Positions 51,501 through 60,968 of a stretch of 64,000 bases of DNA are shown here, one piece after another; within the stretch, counting starts at the first letter, position 1; each line of letters opens with the position of its first letter. The notes under the pieces were generated by a model. That model was not told the origin of the DNA, searched no databases, and saw nothing but the letters and a program-made list of their open reading frames with translations. The translations under genes and the position numbers were made by a program. Origin of the DNA: an uncultured Bacteroidales bacterium. GTDB taxonomy: Bacteria > Bacteroidota > Bacteroidia > Bacteroidales > P3. The stretch lies in assembly GCA_900317285.1 (NCBI GenBank), contig ONGA01000001.1, forward strand, positions 1 to 64,000, in the 5' to 3' direction.

Positions 51501-54500
51501 TGCCATCGGTTGCGACGTCATCATGTCCACCACCGAAATCGACGACCTCGACAACTACTCCGGCGAGATTGCCTACTCTGGCTCCGACACCACCTTCACG
51601 GCCACCGGCCTCCTCGACTATACGCTCTACCATGTCTACATCCGCACCAACTGCAACGACGGGCTCGGTCACGACGACGGCACCAGCCAGTGGGTCTACC
51701 GCCAGGTGCATACGGCTTCCGAATGCCGTATCGCCGACTCCATCACCCCCGTCATCACCAGCCGCACCACAGCAACCATCAAATGGGTCAACACCGGCGC
51801 CAGCCTTGGCCAGACCGACCACTTCGGATGCTTCTTCTCCGACACCCCGCTCGACGAAAGCACACTCGATAGCGATGTCCCTCACTACCACTCCTCCGTC
51901 GACAGCCTTAATCTCGACAACCTTCTGCCCGGCCACACCTACTACTTCTACATCCACAACCACTGCACCGACATCGGCACCCACTCGCCCTGGACCTCCC
52001 TGGTCTTCTCCATGTACGACTCCATGCCCGCCGTCGTCAACCTCCACGGCGACCCCGTCGCCCACACCTCCATCCGCGCTGTCTGGGAGACCGACACCGC
52101 CCGTTTCGCCGACGAGACCGCCTGGCAGGTAGCCATCACCACCCCCGGTGGTACTCCGGCTGAAGGCGACTGGATTGTTGTCACCGAACGCAACCACACC
52201 TTTATCGGCCTCTCCAGCGCCACAGCCTACGACATCCATGTGCGCCCCTACAACATCCTCACCCTCCAACACGGCAGCTCCACAGTGGAAACCATAACCA
52301 CCCACCTTTTGCCCTCTACGTGTATCGACCAGGGATTCGACCATTCTGGAGGTTTCAATTTCTCCACCAGCTACTACACTCCCATCTACGGCTACTGGGC
52401 CGACACCCGCCAACGCACCCAGTCCATCTATCCCGCCTCTATGCTCTCCAACCTTGTCGGCAAAACAATCACCTCCCTCCGCTACTACCCCATCGACGAA
52501 TATGACTATTACGGAATCGAGGGCTTGCCTGACAACACCTTCACCGTCTGGATGACCACCACCGACATCGATAGCTTTGATGAAGAGAACATGGAATTCA
52601 TCGACGACAACCTCACTCAGGTCTATACGGGAACCCTGCCGGCTAGCGAAGAGGACGGCATGTTAGTCCTTTTCGACACCCCCTTCACATACACAGGCGG
52701 CAACCTGGTGATTGAATTCAAAAAAGATTATGAAGGAGGCGCCTACACCAGCATGGCATTCCAAGGCATCGAAATGACTGGTGCCAGCCTTCTGCAGTAC
52801 GAATACGATTCTTACTACGGCACTGAATCAGAAGAGATTGTCGACGACTTCCTCCCCATCTTCCAGGCATGCTATGCAGGCTCTGAAGAGAGCTGCTACC
52901 AGGAAGCCAATCTGACAGCCGACGACATTGAAAACAACAGCGCCACCGTTTTTTGGATGCCCGGCAACCAGGAAACCTCCTGGCAATATGCCTACGGCAC
53001 CGAGGAAATGGACGACGCCACCCTCGAGGCCAACAGCCTTTCCACCACCGTCACTTCTGTCAGGCTCACCGGTCTGCTTGGCGACAAGGACTACTACTTC
53101 TATGTGCGCCACCAGTGCAACGATGCCAGCTATACCCCCTGGCAAAGCATCCGTTTCGCCACTCTACCCACCTGCGGGCTGCCTACGCTGCTGGAAGCCG
53201 ACAACATCACCGACACAAGCGCCGCCCTGCATGCCGAACCCTCGGAGATTGGCAGCCCTGAAGGGTACCTCTTCCGCTATTGGACCGAGGGTGGTCCAGA
53301 GTTGGTCCAGCCTTCCTCCAGCGAAGATGCAGAGATCACTGGTCTGCTTCCCAACACCGTCTACTTCTACGACGTGCAGGCCATTTGCGGCATCGGCGAC
53401 TCGAGCCGCCGCACCGCCCCATTATCTTTCCTCACCCCGTGCACCCCGGCCGCTCTTCCTCTCGTCTCCAGTTTCGAGGACGACGATGCCGTCCTCCCCT
53501 GCTGGCGTACCGTCTCGATGGATCCTGACGAAAAGAACCCAATAGAGATTTACGAGGATTACATTGAAGGAAGGAAATACCTGCGTTTCTCCTCCTACAA
53601 TTCCTCCCCCGACTACAACCAGTATGCCTTCTCTCCCCTGTTCTCCGGCGAGGCGGAGATGAGAGCCTCCATCAAGTACTACACCGAGAGAAGCAGCGAC
53701 CATCTGTGGTTCGGTTATTCCACCGGATGGACCACCAACCCCGACGACTTTATTTGGACCGACAAATACTACACCTCTTCCAGCGAGACATTCTACCATA
53801 CCGTATTGCCCGCCGATGCCAAGCGCATTGCCATCCACTACTATGGCGATTACGCCTACTATGCCTACATCGATTCCGTGTTTGTCGACATCATTCACGA
53901 CTACACTGTCAATGCGGAAAGTGCCAATACCAGCATGGGCTCTGTCGACGGTCAGACGGGAACTCTGCGGGAGCTCTCCGTCGACACCCTGACAGCCATT
54001 GAAAACGAAGGCTACCACTTCGACCACTGGGCCGATGCCAGCGGCAACATCGTCAGCACCGACAATCCCTATGTCTTCACCGTGCTTAGCAACCGCGACC
54101 TCTTTGCGCACTTCGCCCCCAACGTCTACACCATCAGCGTCATGCTGCCGCCCCGTCAGGACAGCCGCGGCACCCGCTCGGGCGGCGGTAGCTACAACTA
54201 CCTCGACACCGCCGTCATCGCCGTCACTCCCGCCACAGGCTTCCAGTTCCTCCGTTGGAACGATGGCGACACCAACAATCCGCGTAGCGTGGTGGTCACC
54301 GGCGACGCCATGTTCATGGCCACGCTTGACACCGCCGTCTACCCCGTCACCACCGCCGCACGCGAACCCGAGATGGGCTCCGTCGTGGCTCCCGCCATTG
54401 TCAAGCACTTCACCTCGGTCACCCTCCGTGCGCTCACCAACTACGGCTACCACTTCACCCACTGGAGCAATGTCAACGAAGACGCCGTCAGCACCGACAC

Positions 54501-57500
54501 CTTCTTCACCGTCAACCCCGTTATAGGCCCCATCATCGCCTATGCCAACTACGACTACAACCAGTACACCGTCAACGCCGTCAGCAACAACAACGCCTGG
54601 GGCGCCGCCTTCGGCTCCCGCAGCGTCAACTACCTCACCCCCGTCACCCTCACCGCCAACCCCAACCCGGGCTTCCACCTGGTGCGTTGGAGCAACGGCG
54701 AGACCTCGCGCACCATCTCGGTCAACGCCACTGCCAACCTCACGCTCACGGCCATCTTCGACACCAATATATATGTAGTGTCCGCACATCCCCGCGACAC
54801 CGCCATGGGCATCGTCCACAGTGTTGACTCGGCACGCCACTTCACCTCCGTCGCCATCCTCGCCGAAGAGAAGTACGGCTACTCCTTCGTCAACTGGACC
54901 GACAACTCGGGCCGCGTGGTCGGCACCGACCGTCTCTATGAGGTCGACTCAGTGATGGGAGCCATCCATGTCACCGCCAACTTCACGCCCCTGCGCTTCA
55001 CCGTCGCCGGCCATACCAGCAATCCCACGCGTGGCAGCGTGCGCGGCACCTCGACGGTCTCCTACCTCTTCCCCGTCATCCTCACCGCCTCCGCCAATCC
55101 GGGCTATACCTTCAGCCACTGGAGCAACGGCAGCACCGACAACCCCGTGACCATCATAGCCACATGCGACAGCAATCTCACCGCCATCTTCGACAAGATG
55201 GACTACACCATCCAGCTCACCAGTGCCGACACCACCATGGGCTATGTCACAGGTTCCGGCCACTACCCCTACGGCGCTTCCGCCACCGCCACCGCCATCC
55301 CCTACTATGGCTACCACTTCCTCCGCTGGAGCAACGGCATCACCAGCGCCTCCGCGACCTTCAGCGTCAAGGAGAACGTCAACGTGACGGCCTACTTCGA
55401 CTATAACCAGTACACTGTCAACGGCAGCGCCAACAATCCCGCCATGGGCTCCGTCAGCGGCAGCGGCCGCACCAACTACCTCTCCGCCGTCACCCTCACC
55501 GCCAATGCCAATCCGGGCTACCACCTCTCGCATTGGAGCACGGGCGACACCACCGTCACCATCAACGTCACTGCCCTGCGCGACACTGTCGTCACCGCCT
55601 TCTTCGCCCCCAACCGCTATGCCATCCGCGGCATCAGCGACAACCCCGCCATGGGTTCCGTCGCGGGCTCCGACACGGCCGACTACGCCACCTCCGTCAC
55701 CCTCACCGCCGTCCCCGCCACAGGCTACCACTTCACCGCCTGGAATGACGACAATAGCGACAACCCGCGCGTCGTCACCGCCATCGCCGACTCGCTGCTC
55801 ACAGCCTCCTTCGCCATCAACAGCTACACCGTCGTCGTGCGCTACAACAGCGCCCAGGGTTCCATAGCCGACAGCACCGGCATGCCCGTCGCCGACGAGA
55901 CCTCCTTCCCCGTCCTCCACGGCGACACCCTGGTCTTCGTCGCCACCCCCGCCACCAGCTACCGCACTGGCGGCTGGAGCGACGGCATCCACACCTTCGC
56001 CGGTAGCGACACCCTCCGCTACGTGGCCCTCCGCAATGCCACCCTCAACGCCATCTTCACCGATGCCGGCAGCGCCGTGGTATCCGTCACCGCCAACGAT
56101 CCCGCCATGGGTGTCGTCATCGGCAGCGGCGCCTACCACCGCGACAACGAGGTGCACATCTTGGCCATTCCCAATGCCAACTACCACTTCCTCCACTGGC
56201 TCGTCAACGGCAACGAGGGCACCGTCGACTCTGCCGACCACCGCTTCGTCCTTGCCGACGACATCACCTTCCAGGCCGTCTTCGCCATCGACACCCACAG
56301 CGTGACCCTTGCCGCCGACCCGACCATGGGCTCTGTCAGCGGCAGCGGTCTCTATCCCTACGGCTCCTCAGCCACCATCAGCGCTGCGGGCATCAACCAC
56401 CACCACTTCACCCATTGGAACGACGGCAATGCCGACAATCCCCGTAGCGTCACGGTGAACCGCAGCCTCTCCTTCTCCGCGCTCTTCGCCATCGACCGCC
56501 ACGCTGTCAACGTCGCCGCCAACGACACGCTCATGGGTTCCGCCACAGCGGTCGACTCGGCCGACTACGGCACCTCCGTCACCCTCCACGCCACTCCCAA
56601 CCACGGCTACCACTTCCTCCGCTGGAGCAACAACAGCACCGACAGCACGCTCACCCTCACCGTGGACGGCGACATCAACCTCACAGCCCTCTTCGCACCC
56701 GACAGCTACAGCGTCACCGCCGTCAGCGACAACACCCTCATGGGTACCGTCGCCGGAAGCACCTCGGCCGATTACCTCTCCACCGTCACCCTCGTCGCCA
56801 CGCCCAACTACGGCTACCGCTTCGACCACTGGAGCAACGGCAGCACCGACAGCCTCATATATATTGAAGTGCTGCGCGACAGCACCCTCACCGCCTTCTT
56901 CAGCCATCAGGCGTTCACCGTCAGCATCGACCACGACACCGCCATGGGCTCCGTCCTCGGTGTCGGCACCTACGACTACCTCTCCACCGTCACCCTCCGC
57001 GCCATGCCCAACACCGGCTACCGCTTCGTCGACTGGAGCACCGGTGAGGAGACCGACACCCTCGACATCGTCGTCAACGGCAACATCCATCTCAGTGCCA
57101 CCTTCGCCGCGAGAGTCTATACCGTCAGCGCACACGCCGACGCCACCATGGGCCATGTCGCCGGTTCCGGCAGCATCGCCCACTTCCAGTCCACCACCCT
57201 TGAGGCCACCGCCAACACAGGCTACCACTTCACCGGCTGGGCCACCACCGGCGGCACCATTCTCTCCACCGAGAGCACCCTCGTGGTCTTCCCCGTCAGC
57301 GACACCGCCTTCACCGCGCTCTTCGCCCCCAACCGCTACGCCGTCAACCTCAGCTGCAACGACACCCTCATGGGCACCGTCGCCGGTCCCGACAGCGCCG
57401 ACTTCCGCTCCTCGGTCACCGTCACCGCCACACCCCACTACGGCTACCACCTCGACCGCTGGAACAACGGTCTCGGCAGCGAGAGCCTGCTCGTGGAGGT

Positions 57501-59469
57501 TGAAAGCGACACCACGCTCATAGCCTCCTTCGCACCCAACACCTACACCGTCACCGGTCGCAGCGACAACACCGGCCTCGGCACCGTCACCGGTACCGCC
57601 AGCGTCAGCTACCTCACTCCCGTCACCCTCGTGGCGCACCCCGCCGAGGGTCACCACCTCGTGAAGTGGAGCGACGGCAGCACCGCCGAGTCCCTCACCG
57701 TCATCGCCGACAGCAACAAGACGCGCACCGCCTTCTTCGCCATCGACACCCACCATGTTGTCCTCCTCTGCAATACCGACCTCGGCACCGTCAGCGGCAG
57801 CGGCACCTACACCTACGGCACCACCGTAACCCTCGCCGTCACCCCCGCCGCCCACCACCACTTCCTCCGTTGGAGCGACGGCGTCACCGACAACCCGCGC
57901 ACCTATGTCGTCACCGCCGACACCACCCTCACCGCCATCCTCGACGTCGACAGCTGCACCGTGGCGCTCTCCGTCAGCTCCTCCAACGGCACCGTCAGCG
58001 GCAGCGGCACCTACCCCTATGGCTCCTCCGTCATCATCTCCGCCACTCCCGCCGAGCACTTCTCCTTCCTCCAGTGGTCCGACAACATCACCGACAACCC
58101 GCGCACACTCATCGTCACCTCCAACATCAGCCTCACGGCCATCTTCAGTGCCGAGCACTACACCGTGGCAGCCTCCTGCGACACCACCATGGGCACTGTC
58201 TCCGGTGTCGGCTCCTATGCCTATGGCGCTCGCGCCACCCTCACCGCCCTCCCCAAGACCCACTACCACTTCCTCCGCTGGAGCGACGGCAGCACCGTCA
58301 ACCCGCGTGAGTTCACTGTCGAGAACGATGTCAACCTCACCGCCTTCTTCGCCATCGACAGCTTCACCGTAGCCCTCTCCACCGACGCCTCCACAGGCTC
58401 CGTCAACGGCAGCGGCACCTACCCCTATGGCAGCACCGTCACCCTCGCCGCCACGCCCGCGCCCCACTACCACTTCGTCAGCTGGAGCGACGGCAACACC
58501 GTCAACCCGCGTAGCGTCACCCTCCATAGCGACATCACCCTCTCCGCGCTCTTCGCCATCGACAGCTTCACCGTCACCCTCCTCTGCGACACCACGGCGG
58601 GCACCGTCGGCGGCAGCGGCACCTACCCCTATGGCACCTCGCTCAGCCTCGTGGCAACGCCCAAGGGCTACCACACCTTCCAGGGCTGGAGCGACGGCAA
58701 CAGCGACAACCCGCGCGCCTTCACCGTGGAGAGCAACACCACACTCACCGCACTCTTCACCATCGACAGCTTCTACGTCAGCGTCAACTACAACGCCTCG
58801 CGCGGCAAGGTCACCGGCACAGGCCTCTATGCCAAGGGCGAGACCGCCACACTCACCGCCACGGGGCACAACCGCTTCCACTTCGTACGCTGGAACGACG
58901 GCAGCACCGTCAACCCGCGCTCCATCACCGTCATGAGCGACGTTGTCCTCACCGCCACCTTCGAGTACGACAGCATCCTCCTCATCGTCGACGTCAACAA
59001 CAGCGCCTGGGGCACCACCAGCCCTGAACCCGGCACACACGTCTACCATGTGGGCGACGAAGTGGTGCTCACCGCCACACCCTACGACGGCAGCACCTTC
59101 GTCAACTGGAGCATCCAGGGTGCCAACTTCGACCTTATCGGCAACAACGCCTACGGAACCCTCAACGCCGCCCTCGCTGGCGCCACCATCCATGCCACCG
59201 CCAACTTCAACAGCAGCGTGGGCATCGACGAGGCGGAAAGCGTCGACATCGTCCTCTTCCCCAACCCCGCCAGCGGCAACGTCACCCTCCAAGGGGTCCG
59301 CTCCGGTAGCCAGGTCTCCGTGGTCGACATGAACGGCCGCACCGTCCGCGACTTCGAAGCCGCCACCGACAACGTCCGCATCGACATCAGCGACCTCGCC
59401 CAGGGTGCCTACTTCGTCCGCATCACCGACGGCGGCACCAACACCATCCGCAAACTCATTGTCAAATAA
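48517..59469 (+). CDS. giant T9SS type-A surface protein with about 25 InlB-B-like repeats
   Basis: The 3650-residue protein has a signal peptide (MKKMFRRLIMATLLSTPTGL...), then about 1790 residues of mixed beta modules. These include MAM-like or jelly-roll segments (YPYTCGFETEAEASQW; DFESDLNDETYTLPYCW), fibronectin-III-like domains (RIAAVGAESVTLSWNASPSN) and two related blocks beginning SMLKDLKGEELRNLTFFP and SMLSNLVGKTITSLRYYP. Residues about 1795-3566 are tandem repeats of 65-80 residues of the divergent InlB-B type, with the pattern xMGxVxGSGxYxYGxxVTLxA, GYHFLRWSDGNxDNPR, LTAxFA. The end is a T9SS type-A sorting domain: VLFPNPASGN, VSVVDMNGR and a final GAYFVRITDGG. It should be secreted and displayed on the surface as a long fibre; an adhesin role is inferred. 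Single-gene unit with terminator. Confidence 0.9.
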   Translation: MKKMFRRLIMATLLSTPTGLWGQSVVNSYPYTCGFETEAEASQWQLVNSNNNAWVIGTATQHAGQRSLYISDDAGENNAYTNIAASASYAYLTLYMESTSDYEISFDWQGYGESNYDYMRAWIVPEEYLLSANVLPNGGSVTSSSQLSTNATYNPPTAIDLANGKINQSSVWRHLESHVSVATSGYYKLVLMWANDASLGSNPPAAIDQVKIRAIPCRSVTNLRIAAVGAESVTLSWNASPSNPERYIINYSNSGYAETTDTSIVIGDLDPNTQYSFEVLAQCSSESRSLSAAIDVHTACAARDLPYTVDFESDLNDETYTLPYCWNRLVVGNPYYDHYPYVYEDYSQYSYSGENALYYYAYSSNYYADTVLMVLPQVNVEEFPMINNQIVFWGQTSSYYGNLVKLIVGTMSNPSDIHSFVPGREITFASDEYTELKAPLSPQRETSNAFPAIMMLKPTSGSISMYIDDVTVRVAPDCDYPSAFRSTGRTSNSIDLDWFNTCINPTQWLLEISHNGDTSTLVLDDNEVSYTIVDSSYANPRMGALVRYTLEGLTHNTTYNIRLRCISGNDTTGWAQNPLRVRTSNTESDILAFELYDDEIRRGDAIIDSVEHRVTVPIYYTESLEDSWGNFTLSDYAEMFLFDGDELIDIYSFYNLLEYAEPNVSLYVRVMAEDGENYTDWEIIFETEACSSPRNLEVEPGRTFLHAFWTNLDPSVLGYAAICSPVPLDSAALANAEYIEVNADEYTFTGLERETLYHIYLRSLCATDNSSWVNADIRTVGLVFCDTVVIANDTLQNSHVPMYSDAQDNHYRMQAVYPASMLKDLKGEELRNLTFFPVGTSVGEEGDWAGPLGNVFTVKLATTTQNDVSRNWVNGDAVTVFHGTIATVTPEGGMTFTFNTPFTYTGGNLVVELLSEHAKQYSECPFYGTARTGASRHEYGNSYLTGAGIDEDFLPKFMTALCVNDTACPTVRNVTFSDIDEHDVTISWTASDGDYAIGCDVIMSTTEIDDLDNYSGEIAYSGSDTTFTATGLLDYTLYHVYIRTNCNDGLGHDDGTSQWVYRQVHTASECRIADSITPVITSRTTATIKWVNTGASLGQTDHFGCFFSDTPLDESTLDSDVPHYHSSVDSLNLDNLLPGHTYYFYIHNHCTDIGTHSPWTSLVFSMYDSMPAVVNLHGDPVAHTSIRAVWETDTARFADETAWQVAITTPGGTPAEGDWIVVTERNHTFIGLSSATAYDIHVRPYNILTLQHGSSTVETITTHLLPSTCIDQGFDHSGGFNFSTSYYTPIYGYWADTRQRTQSIYPASMLSNLVGKTITSLRYYPIDEYDYYGIEGLPDNTFTVWMTTTDIDSFDEENMEFIDDNLTQVYTGTLPASEEDGMLVLFDTPFTYTGGNLVIEFKKDYEGGAYTSMAFQGIEMTGASLLQYEYDSYYGTESEEIVDDFLPIFQACYAGSEESCYQEANLTADDIENNSATVFWMPGNQETSWQYAYGTEEMDDATLEANSLSTTVTSVRLTGLLGDKDYYFYVRHQCNDASYTPWQSIRFATLPTCGLPTLLEADNITDTSAALHAEPSEIGSPEGYLFRYWTEGGPELVQPSSSEDAEITGLLPNTVYFYDVQAICGIGDSSRRTAPLSFLTPCTPAALPLVSSFEDDDAVLPCWRTVSMDPDEKNPIEIYEDYIEGRKYLRFSSYNSSPDYNQYAFSPLFSGEAEMRASIKYYTERSSDHLWFGYSTGWTTNPDDFIWTDKYYTSSSETFYHTVLPADAKRIAIHYYGDYAYYAYIDSVFVDIIHDYTVNAESANTSMGSVDGQTGTLRELSVDTLTAIENEGYHFDHWADASGNIVSTDNPYVFTVLSNRDLFAHFAPNVYTISVMLPPRQDSRGTRSGGGSYNYLDTAVIAVTPATGFQFLRWNDGDTNNPRSVVVTGDAMFMATLDTAVYPVTTAAREPEMGSVVAPAIVKHFTSVTLRALTNYGYHFTHWSNVNEDAVSTDTFFTVNPVIGPIIAYANYDYNQYTVNAVSNNNAWGAAFGSRSVNYLTPVTLTANPNPGFHLVRWSNGETSRTISVNATANLTLTAIFDTNIYVVSAHPRDTAMGIVHSVDSARHFTSVAILAEEKYGYSFVNWTDNSGRVVGTDRLYEVDSVMGAIHVTANFTPLRFTVAGHTSNPTRGSVRGTSTVSYLFPVILTASANPGYTFSHWSNGSTDNPVTIIATCDSNLTAIFDKMDYTIQLTSADTTMGYVTGSGHYPYGASATATAIPYYGYHFLRWSNGITSASATFSVKENVNVTAYFDYNQYTVNGSANNPAMGSVSGSGRTNYLSAVTLTANANPGYHLSHWSTGDTTVTINVTALRDTVVTAFFAPNRYAIRGISDNPAMGSVAGSDTADYATSVTLTAVPATGYHFTAWNDDNSDNPRVVTAIADSLLTASFAINSYTVVVRYNSAQGSIADSTGMPVADETSFPVLHGDTLVFVATPATSYRTGGWSDGIHTFAGSDTLRYVALRNATLNAIFTDAGSAVVSVTANDPAMGVVIGSGAYHRDNEVHILAIPNANYHFLHWLVNGNEGTVDSADHRFVLADDITFQAVFAIDTHSVTLAADPTMGSVSGSGLYPYGSSATISAAGINHHHFTHWNDGNADNPRSVTVNRSLSFSALFAIDRHAVNVAANDTLMGSATAVDSADYGTSVTLHATPNHGYHFLRWSNNSTDSTLTLTVDGDINLTALFAPDSYSVTAVSDNTLMGTVAGSTSADYLSTVTLVATPNYGYRFDHWSNGSTDSLIYIEVLRDSTLTAFFSHQAFTVSIDHDTAMGSVLGVGTYDYLSTVTLRAMPNTGYRFVDWSTGEETDTLDIVVNGNIHLSATFAARVYTVSAHADATMGHVAGSGSIAHFQSTTLEATANTGYHFTGWATTGGTILSTESTLVVFPVSDTAFTALFAPNRYAVNLSCNDTLMGTVAGPDSADFRSSVTVTATPHYGYHLDRWNNGLGSESLLVEVESDTTLIASFAPNTYTVTGRSDNTGLGTVTGTASVSYLTPVTLVAHPAEGHHLVKWSDGSTAESLTVIADSNKTRTAFFAIDTHHVVLLCNTDLGTVSGSGTYTYGTTVTLAVTPAAHHHFLRWSDGVTDNPRTYVVTADTTLTAILDVDSCTVALSVSSSNGTVSGSGTYPYGSSVIISATPAEHFSFLQWSDNITDNPRTLIVTSNISLTAIFSAEHYTVAASCDTTMGTVSGVGSYAYGARATLTALPKTHYHFLRWSDGSTVNPREFTVENDVNLTAFFAIDSFTVALSTDASTGSVNGSGTYPYGSTVTLAATPAPHYHFVSWSDGNTVNPRSVTLHSDITLSALFAIDSFTVTLLCDTTAGTVGGSGTYPYGTSLSLVATPKGYHTFQGWSDGNSDNPRAFTVESNTTLTALFTIDSFYVSVNYNASRGKVTGTGLYAKGETATLTATGHNRFHFVRWNDGSTVNPRSITVMSDVVLTATFEYDSILLIVDVNNSAWGTTSPEPGTHVYHVGDEVVLTATPYDGSTFVNWSIQGANFDLIGNNAYGTLNAALAGATIHATANFNSSVGIDEAESVDIVLFPNPASGNVTLQGVRSGSQVSVVDMNGRTVRDFEAATDNVRIDISDLAQGAYFVRITDGGTNTIRKLIVK
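53902..59220 (+). repeat. coding tandem repeats (about 25 units of 200-240 bp)
   Basis: Counting by eye from YTVNAESANTSMGSVDG to the module ending ATANFNSS gives 25 units. Units 19-24 (about 57.7-59.0 kb) are the most alike (GSGTYPYGS, RWSDG, DNPR), earlier units are more diverged and unit 25 is atypical. This gradient suggests recent duplication near the C-terminal end. The region is GC-rich with strong codon bias, which produces long antisense frames that are not genes. Confidence 0.85.
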
Positions 59470-59499
59470 ACCCTACCGACAATCCGTAATACCCCCCCC

Positions 59500-59530
59500 G
59501 CAGGGGCGGCGCCTGTGGCGCCGCCCCTGC
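59500..59530 (+). terminator. strong intrinsic terminator
   Basis: A perfect 14-bp stem, GCAGGGGCGGCGCC with its complement, around a TGT loop, followed by TTCTTTTCTG; 31 nt after the giant gene's stop. Confidence 0.9.
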
Positions 59531-59632
59531 TTCTTTTCTGTTCTCCCGCTCGCCTCAATTCTCCTGCTCGCTTCGCTCACGAAATCCATAAATCTTTTTT
59601 TTCTCAATCAAAACTAAAAGAACTATCAAAAC

Positions 59633-59672
59633 TTCTCGAAGTCTCGATGTCCTGAAGTCTTGATGTCTACTT
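59633..59672. repeat. 8-bp array, GTCTCGAT type
   Basis: After CTTCTCGAA, units GTCTCGAT, GTCCTGAA, GTCTTGAT and GTCTACTT follow in exact 8-nt phase from 59641. Confidence 0.75.
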
Positions 59673-59706
59673 AAACCATAAACCTTAAACTTTAAACCTT
59701 AAACCG
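59671..59706. repeat. 7-bp array, TTAAACC type
   Basis: TTAAACC, ATAAACC, TTAAACT, TTAAACC, TTAAACC starting at 59671, directly after the 8-bp array. Confidence 0.85.
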
Positions 59707-59713
59707 TACCCCC

Positions 59714-59801
59714 CGACATAGGAGCAACTAAGAAGCATCATATACGCATCATAGGAGAACCCAAGGAGAAGTATAGGAAAATGGTAGTACAAGCATAGGA
59801 G
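59714..59801. repeat. 11-bp array, inverted copy of the one at 37.2 kb
   Basis: Read on the minus strand: CTCCTATGCTT, GTACTACCATT, TTCCTATACTT, CTCCTTGGGTT, CTCCTATGATG, CGTATATGATG, CTTCTTAGTTG, CTCCTATGTCG, each exactly 11 nt. The first six units are the same, in order, as those at 37201-37266. The 506-nt gap 59470-59975 otherwise holds a terminator, the 8-bp and 7-bp arrays and the gpsA promoter, with no gene visible. Confidence 0.92.
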
Positions 59802-59907
59802 GCGTTTTTTCCGGATTTCGTCCCACTTTCTCCTATCCTTCGTCCCACCCCTAAATTGTGTTAACGAATTTTAACAAAAGAATGTTATCAATTCTAAAAA
59901 CAATTCG

Positions 59908-59915
59908 TAATTTTG
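59908..59915 (+). promoter_or_regulatory. -7 box of the gpsA promoter
   Basis: TAATTTTG matches TAnnTTTG, 60 nt before the ATG at 59976; the -33 box is unclear. Confidence 0.45.
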
Positions 59916-59975
59916 CAAAATGATTATGCCTTCCTGTATTGGCACAATCCATTTATAATAAAGTATATATACAAT

Positions 59976-60968
59976 ATGATAGGAGTAATTGGGAGTGGCA
60001 CTTGGGCCACCGCAATTGTAAAAATACTGCTTGAACAGCAAGACCGCAAGGTCAACTGGTGGGTCCGCAGCGAAGAAGTCCGCAACGGCATCCAGCAAAA
60101 CGGGCGCAACCCCAAATACCTGCCCGACGTGCAACTCGACGCCAGCCGCCTCAACCTCAGCGGCGACCTCGCCACCGTCGTCGGCGACAGCGAATACCTC
60201 TTCCTCGTCACCCCCTCAGCCTACATCGCCAGCGTACTCGAACAACTTCCCAAAGCTGCCTACAAAGGCAAGAAATTCGTCTCCGCCATCAAGGGCGTCA
60301 TCCCCGACAAGCGCGTCTCCGTCTCCGTCTACCTCCAGAACATGCTCAAGATCAAGCGCAGCAACATCTGCGTCATCTCCGGCCCCACCCACGCCGAAGA
60401 AGCCTCGCACGGCATGCCCACCTTCCTCACCATGGCCTCCAGCAGCCCTTCCCTCGCCATCGAAGTCGAGCAGATGATGCAGTGCCCCTACCTCCACACC
60501 ACCCACACCACCGAGATCTGGTTCCTCGAGCGCGTCGGCCTGCTAAAAAACATCTACGCCATCTGCGCCGGCATCTGCCAGGGCCTTGGCTACGGCGACA
60601 ACCTCAACGCCGTCATGGTCAGCTCCGCCGTCCGCGAACTCAACAAACTCACACGCAGCTTCGGCCCCTCCACTATCAACTTCTTCGAAAACTGCCACCT
60701 CGGCGACATCATGGTCACCTGCTGGTCGCACCACAGCCGCAACCGCCGCCTCGGCGAAGCCATCGCCAAAGGCAAGCCCCTCCAGGAAATCTTCGACGAG
60801 ATGGGCATGGTGGCGGAAGGCTACTACTCCGCCAAGAACTTCCATGAACTCGGCCTCATGACAGGCAAAACCGACGAGATGCCCATCGCCGAAGCCGTCT
60901 ACCGCATCCTCTACGAAGATGCCGACCCGAAAACAGAAATCGACTACCTCATCGACAACGTCTTCTAA
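59976..60968 (+). CDS. gpsA: NAD(P)H-dependent glycerol-3-phosphate dehydrogenase
   Basis: From ATG 59976 the 330-residue protein starts MIGVIGSGTWATAIVKILLE, the GxGxxA nucleotide fold of GpsA. It continues with FLVTPSAYIASVLEQLPK, SAIKGVIPDKR, ICVISGPTHAEEASHGMPTF, EIWFLERVGLLKNIYAICAG (substrate Lys), GYGDNLNAVMVSSAVREL and GDIMVTCWSHHSRNRRLG. It reduces dihydroxyacetone phosphate to glycerol-3-phosphate for phospholipid synthesis. An open frame reaches 59913, but those 21 codons precede the Rossmann start and overlap the promoter. TAATG overlap joins it to the acyltransferase gene, so the pair forms a lipid-synthesis operon. Confidence 0.96.
   Translation: MIGVIGSGTWATAIVKILLEQQDRKVNWWVRSEEVRNGIQQNGRNPKYLPDVQLDASRLNLSGDLATVVGDSEYLFLVTPSAYIASVLEQLPKAAYKGKKFVSAIKGVIPDKRVSVSVYLQNMLKIKRSNICVISGPTHAEEASHGMPTFLTMASSSPSLAIEVEQMMQCPYLHTTHTTEIWFLERVGLLKNIYAICAGICQGLGYGDNLNAVMVSSAVRELNKLTRSFGPSTINFFENCHLGDIMVTCWSHHSRNRRLGEAIAKGKPLQEIFDEMGMVAEGYYSAKNFHELGLMTGKTDEMPIAEAVYRILYEDADPKTEIDYLIDNVF

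Noticed and set aside
41909-52413. Antisense frames at 41909-43693 and 50665-52413
   Set aside because: Opposite the S46 peptidase and the giant surface protein; composition is that of codon-bias shadows.
56368-59292. 974-codon antisense open frame over the giant gene
   Set aside because: It is the mirror of the GC-rich InlB-type repeats; its translation is a low-complexity Gly/Val/Asp/Glu sequence without domains.
59913-59975. Upstream start for gpsA
   Set aside because: These codons precede the conserved GxGxxA start and overlap the promoter's transcription start region.
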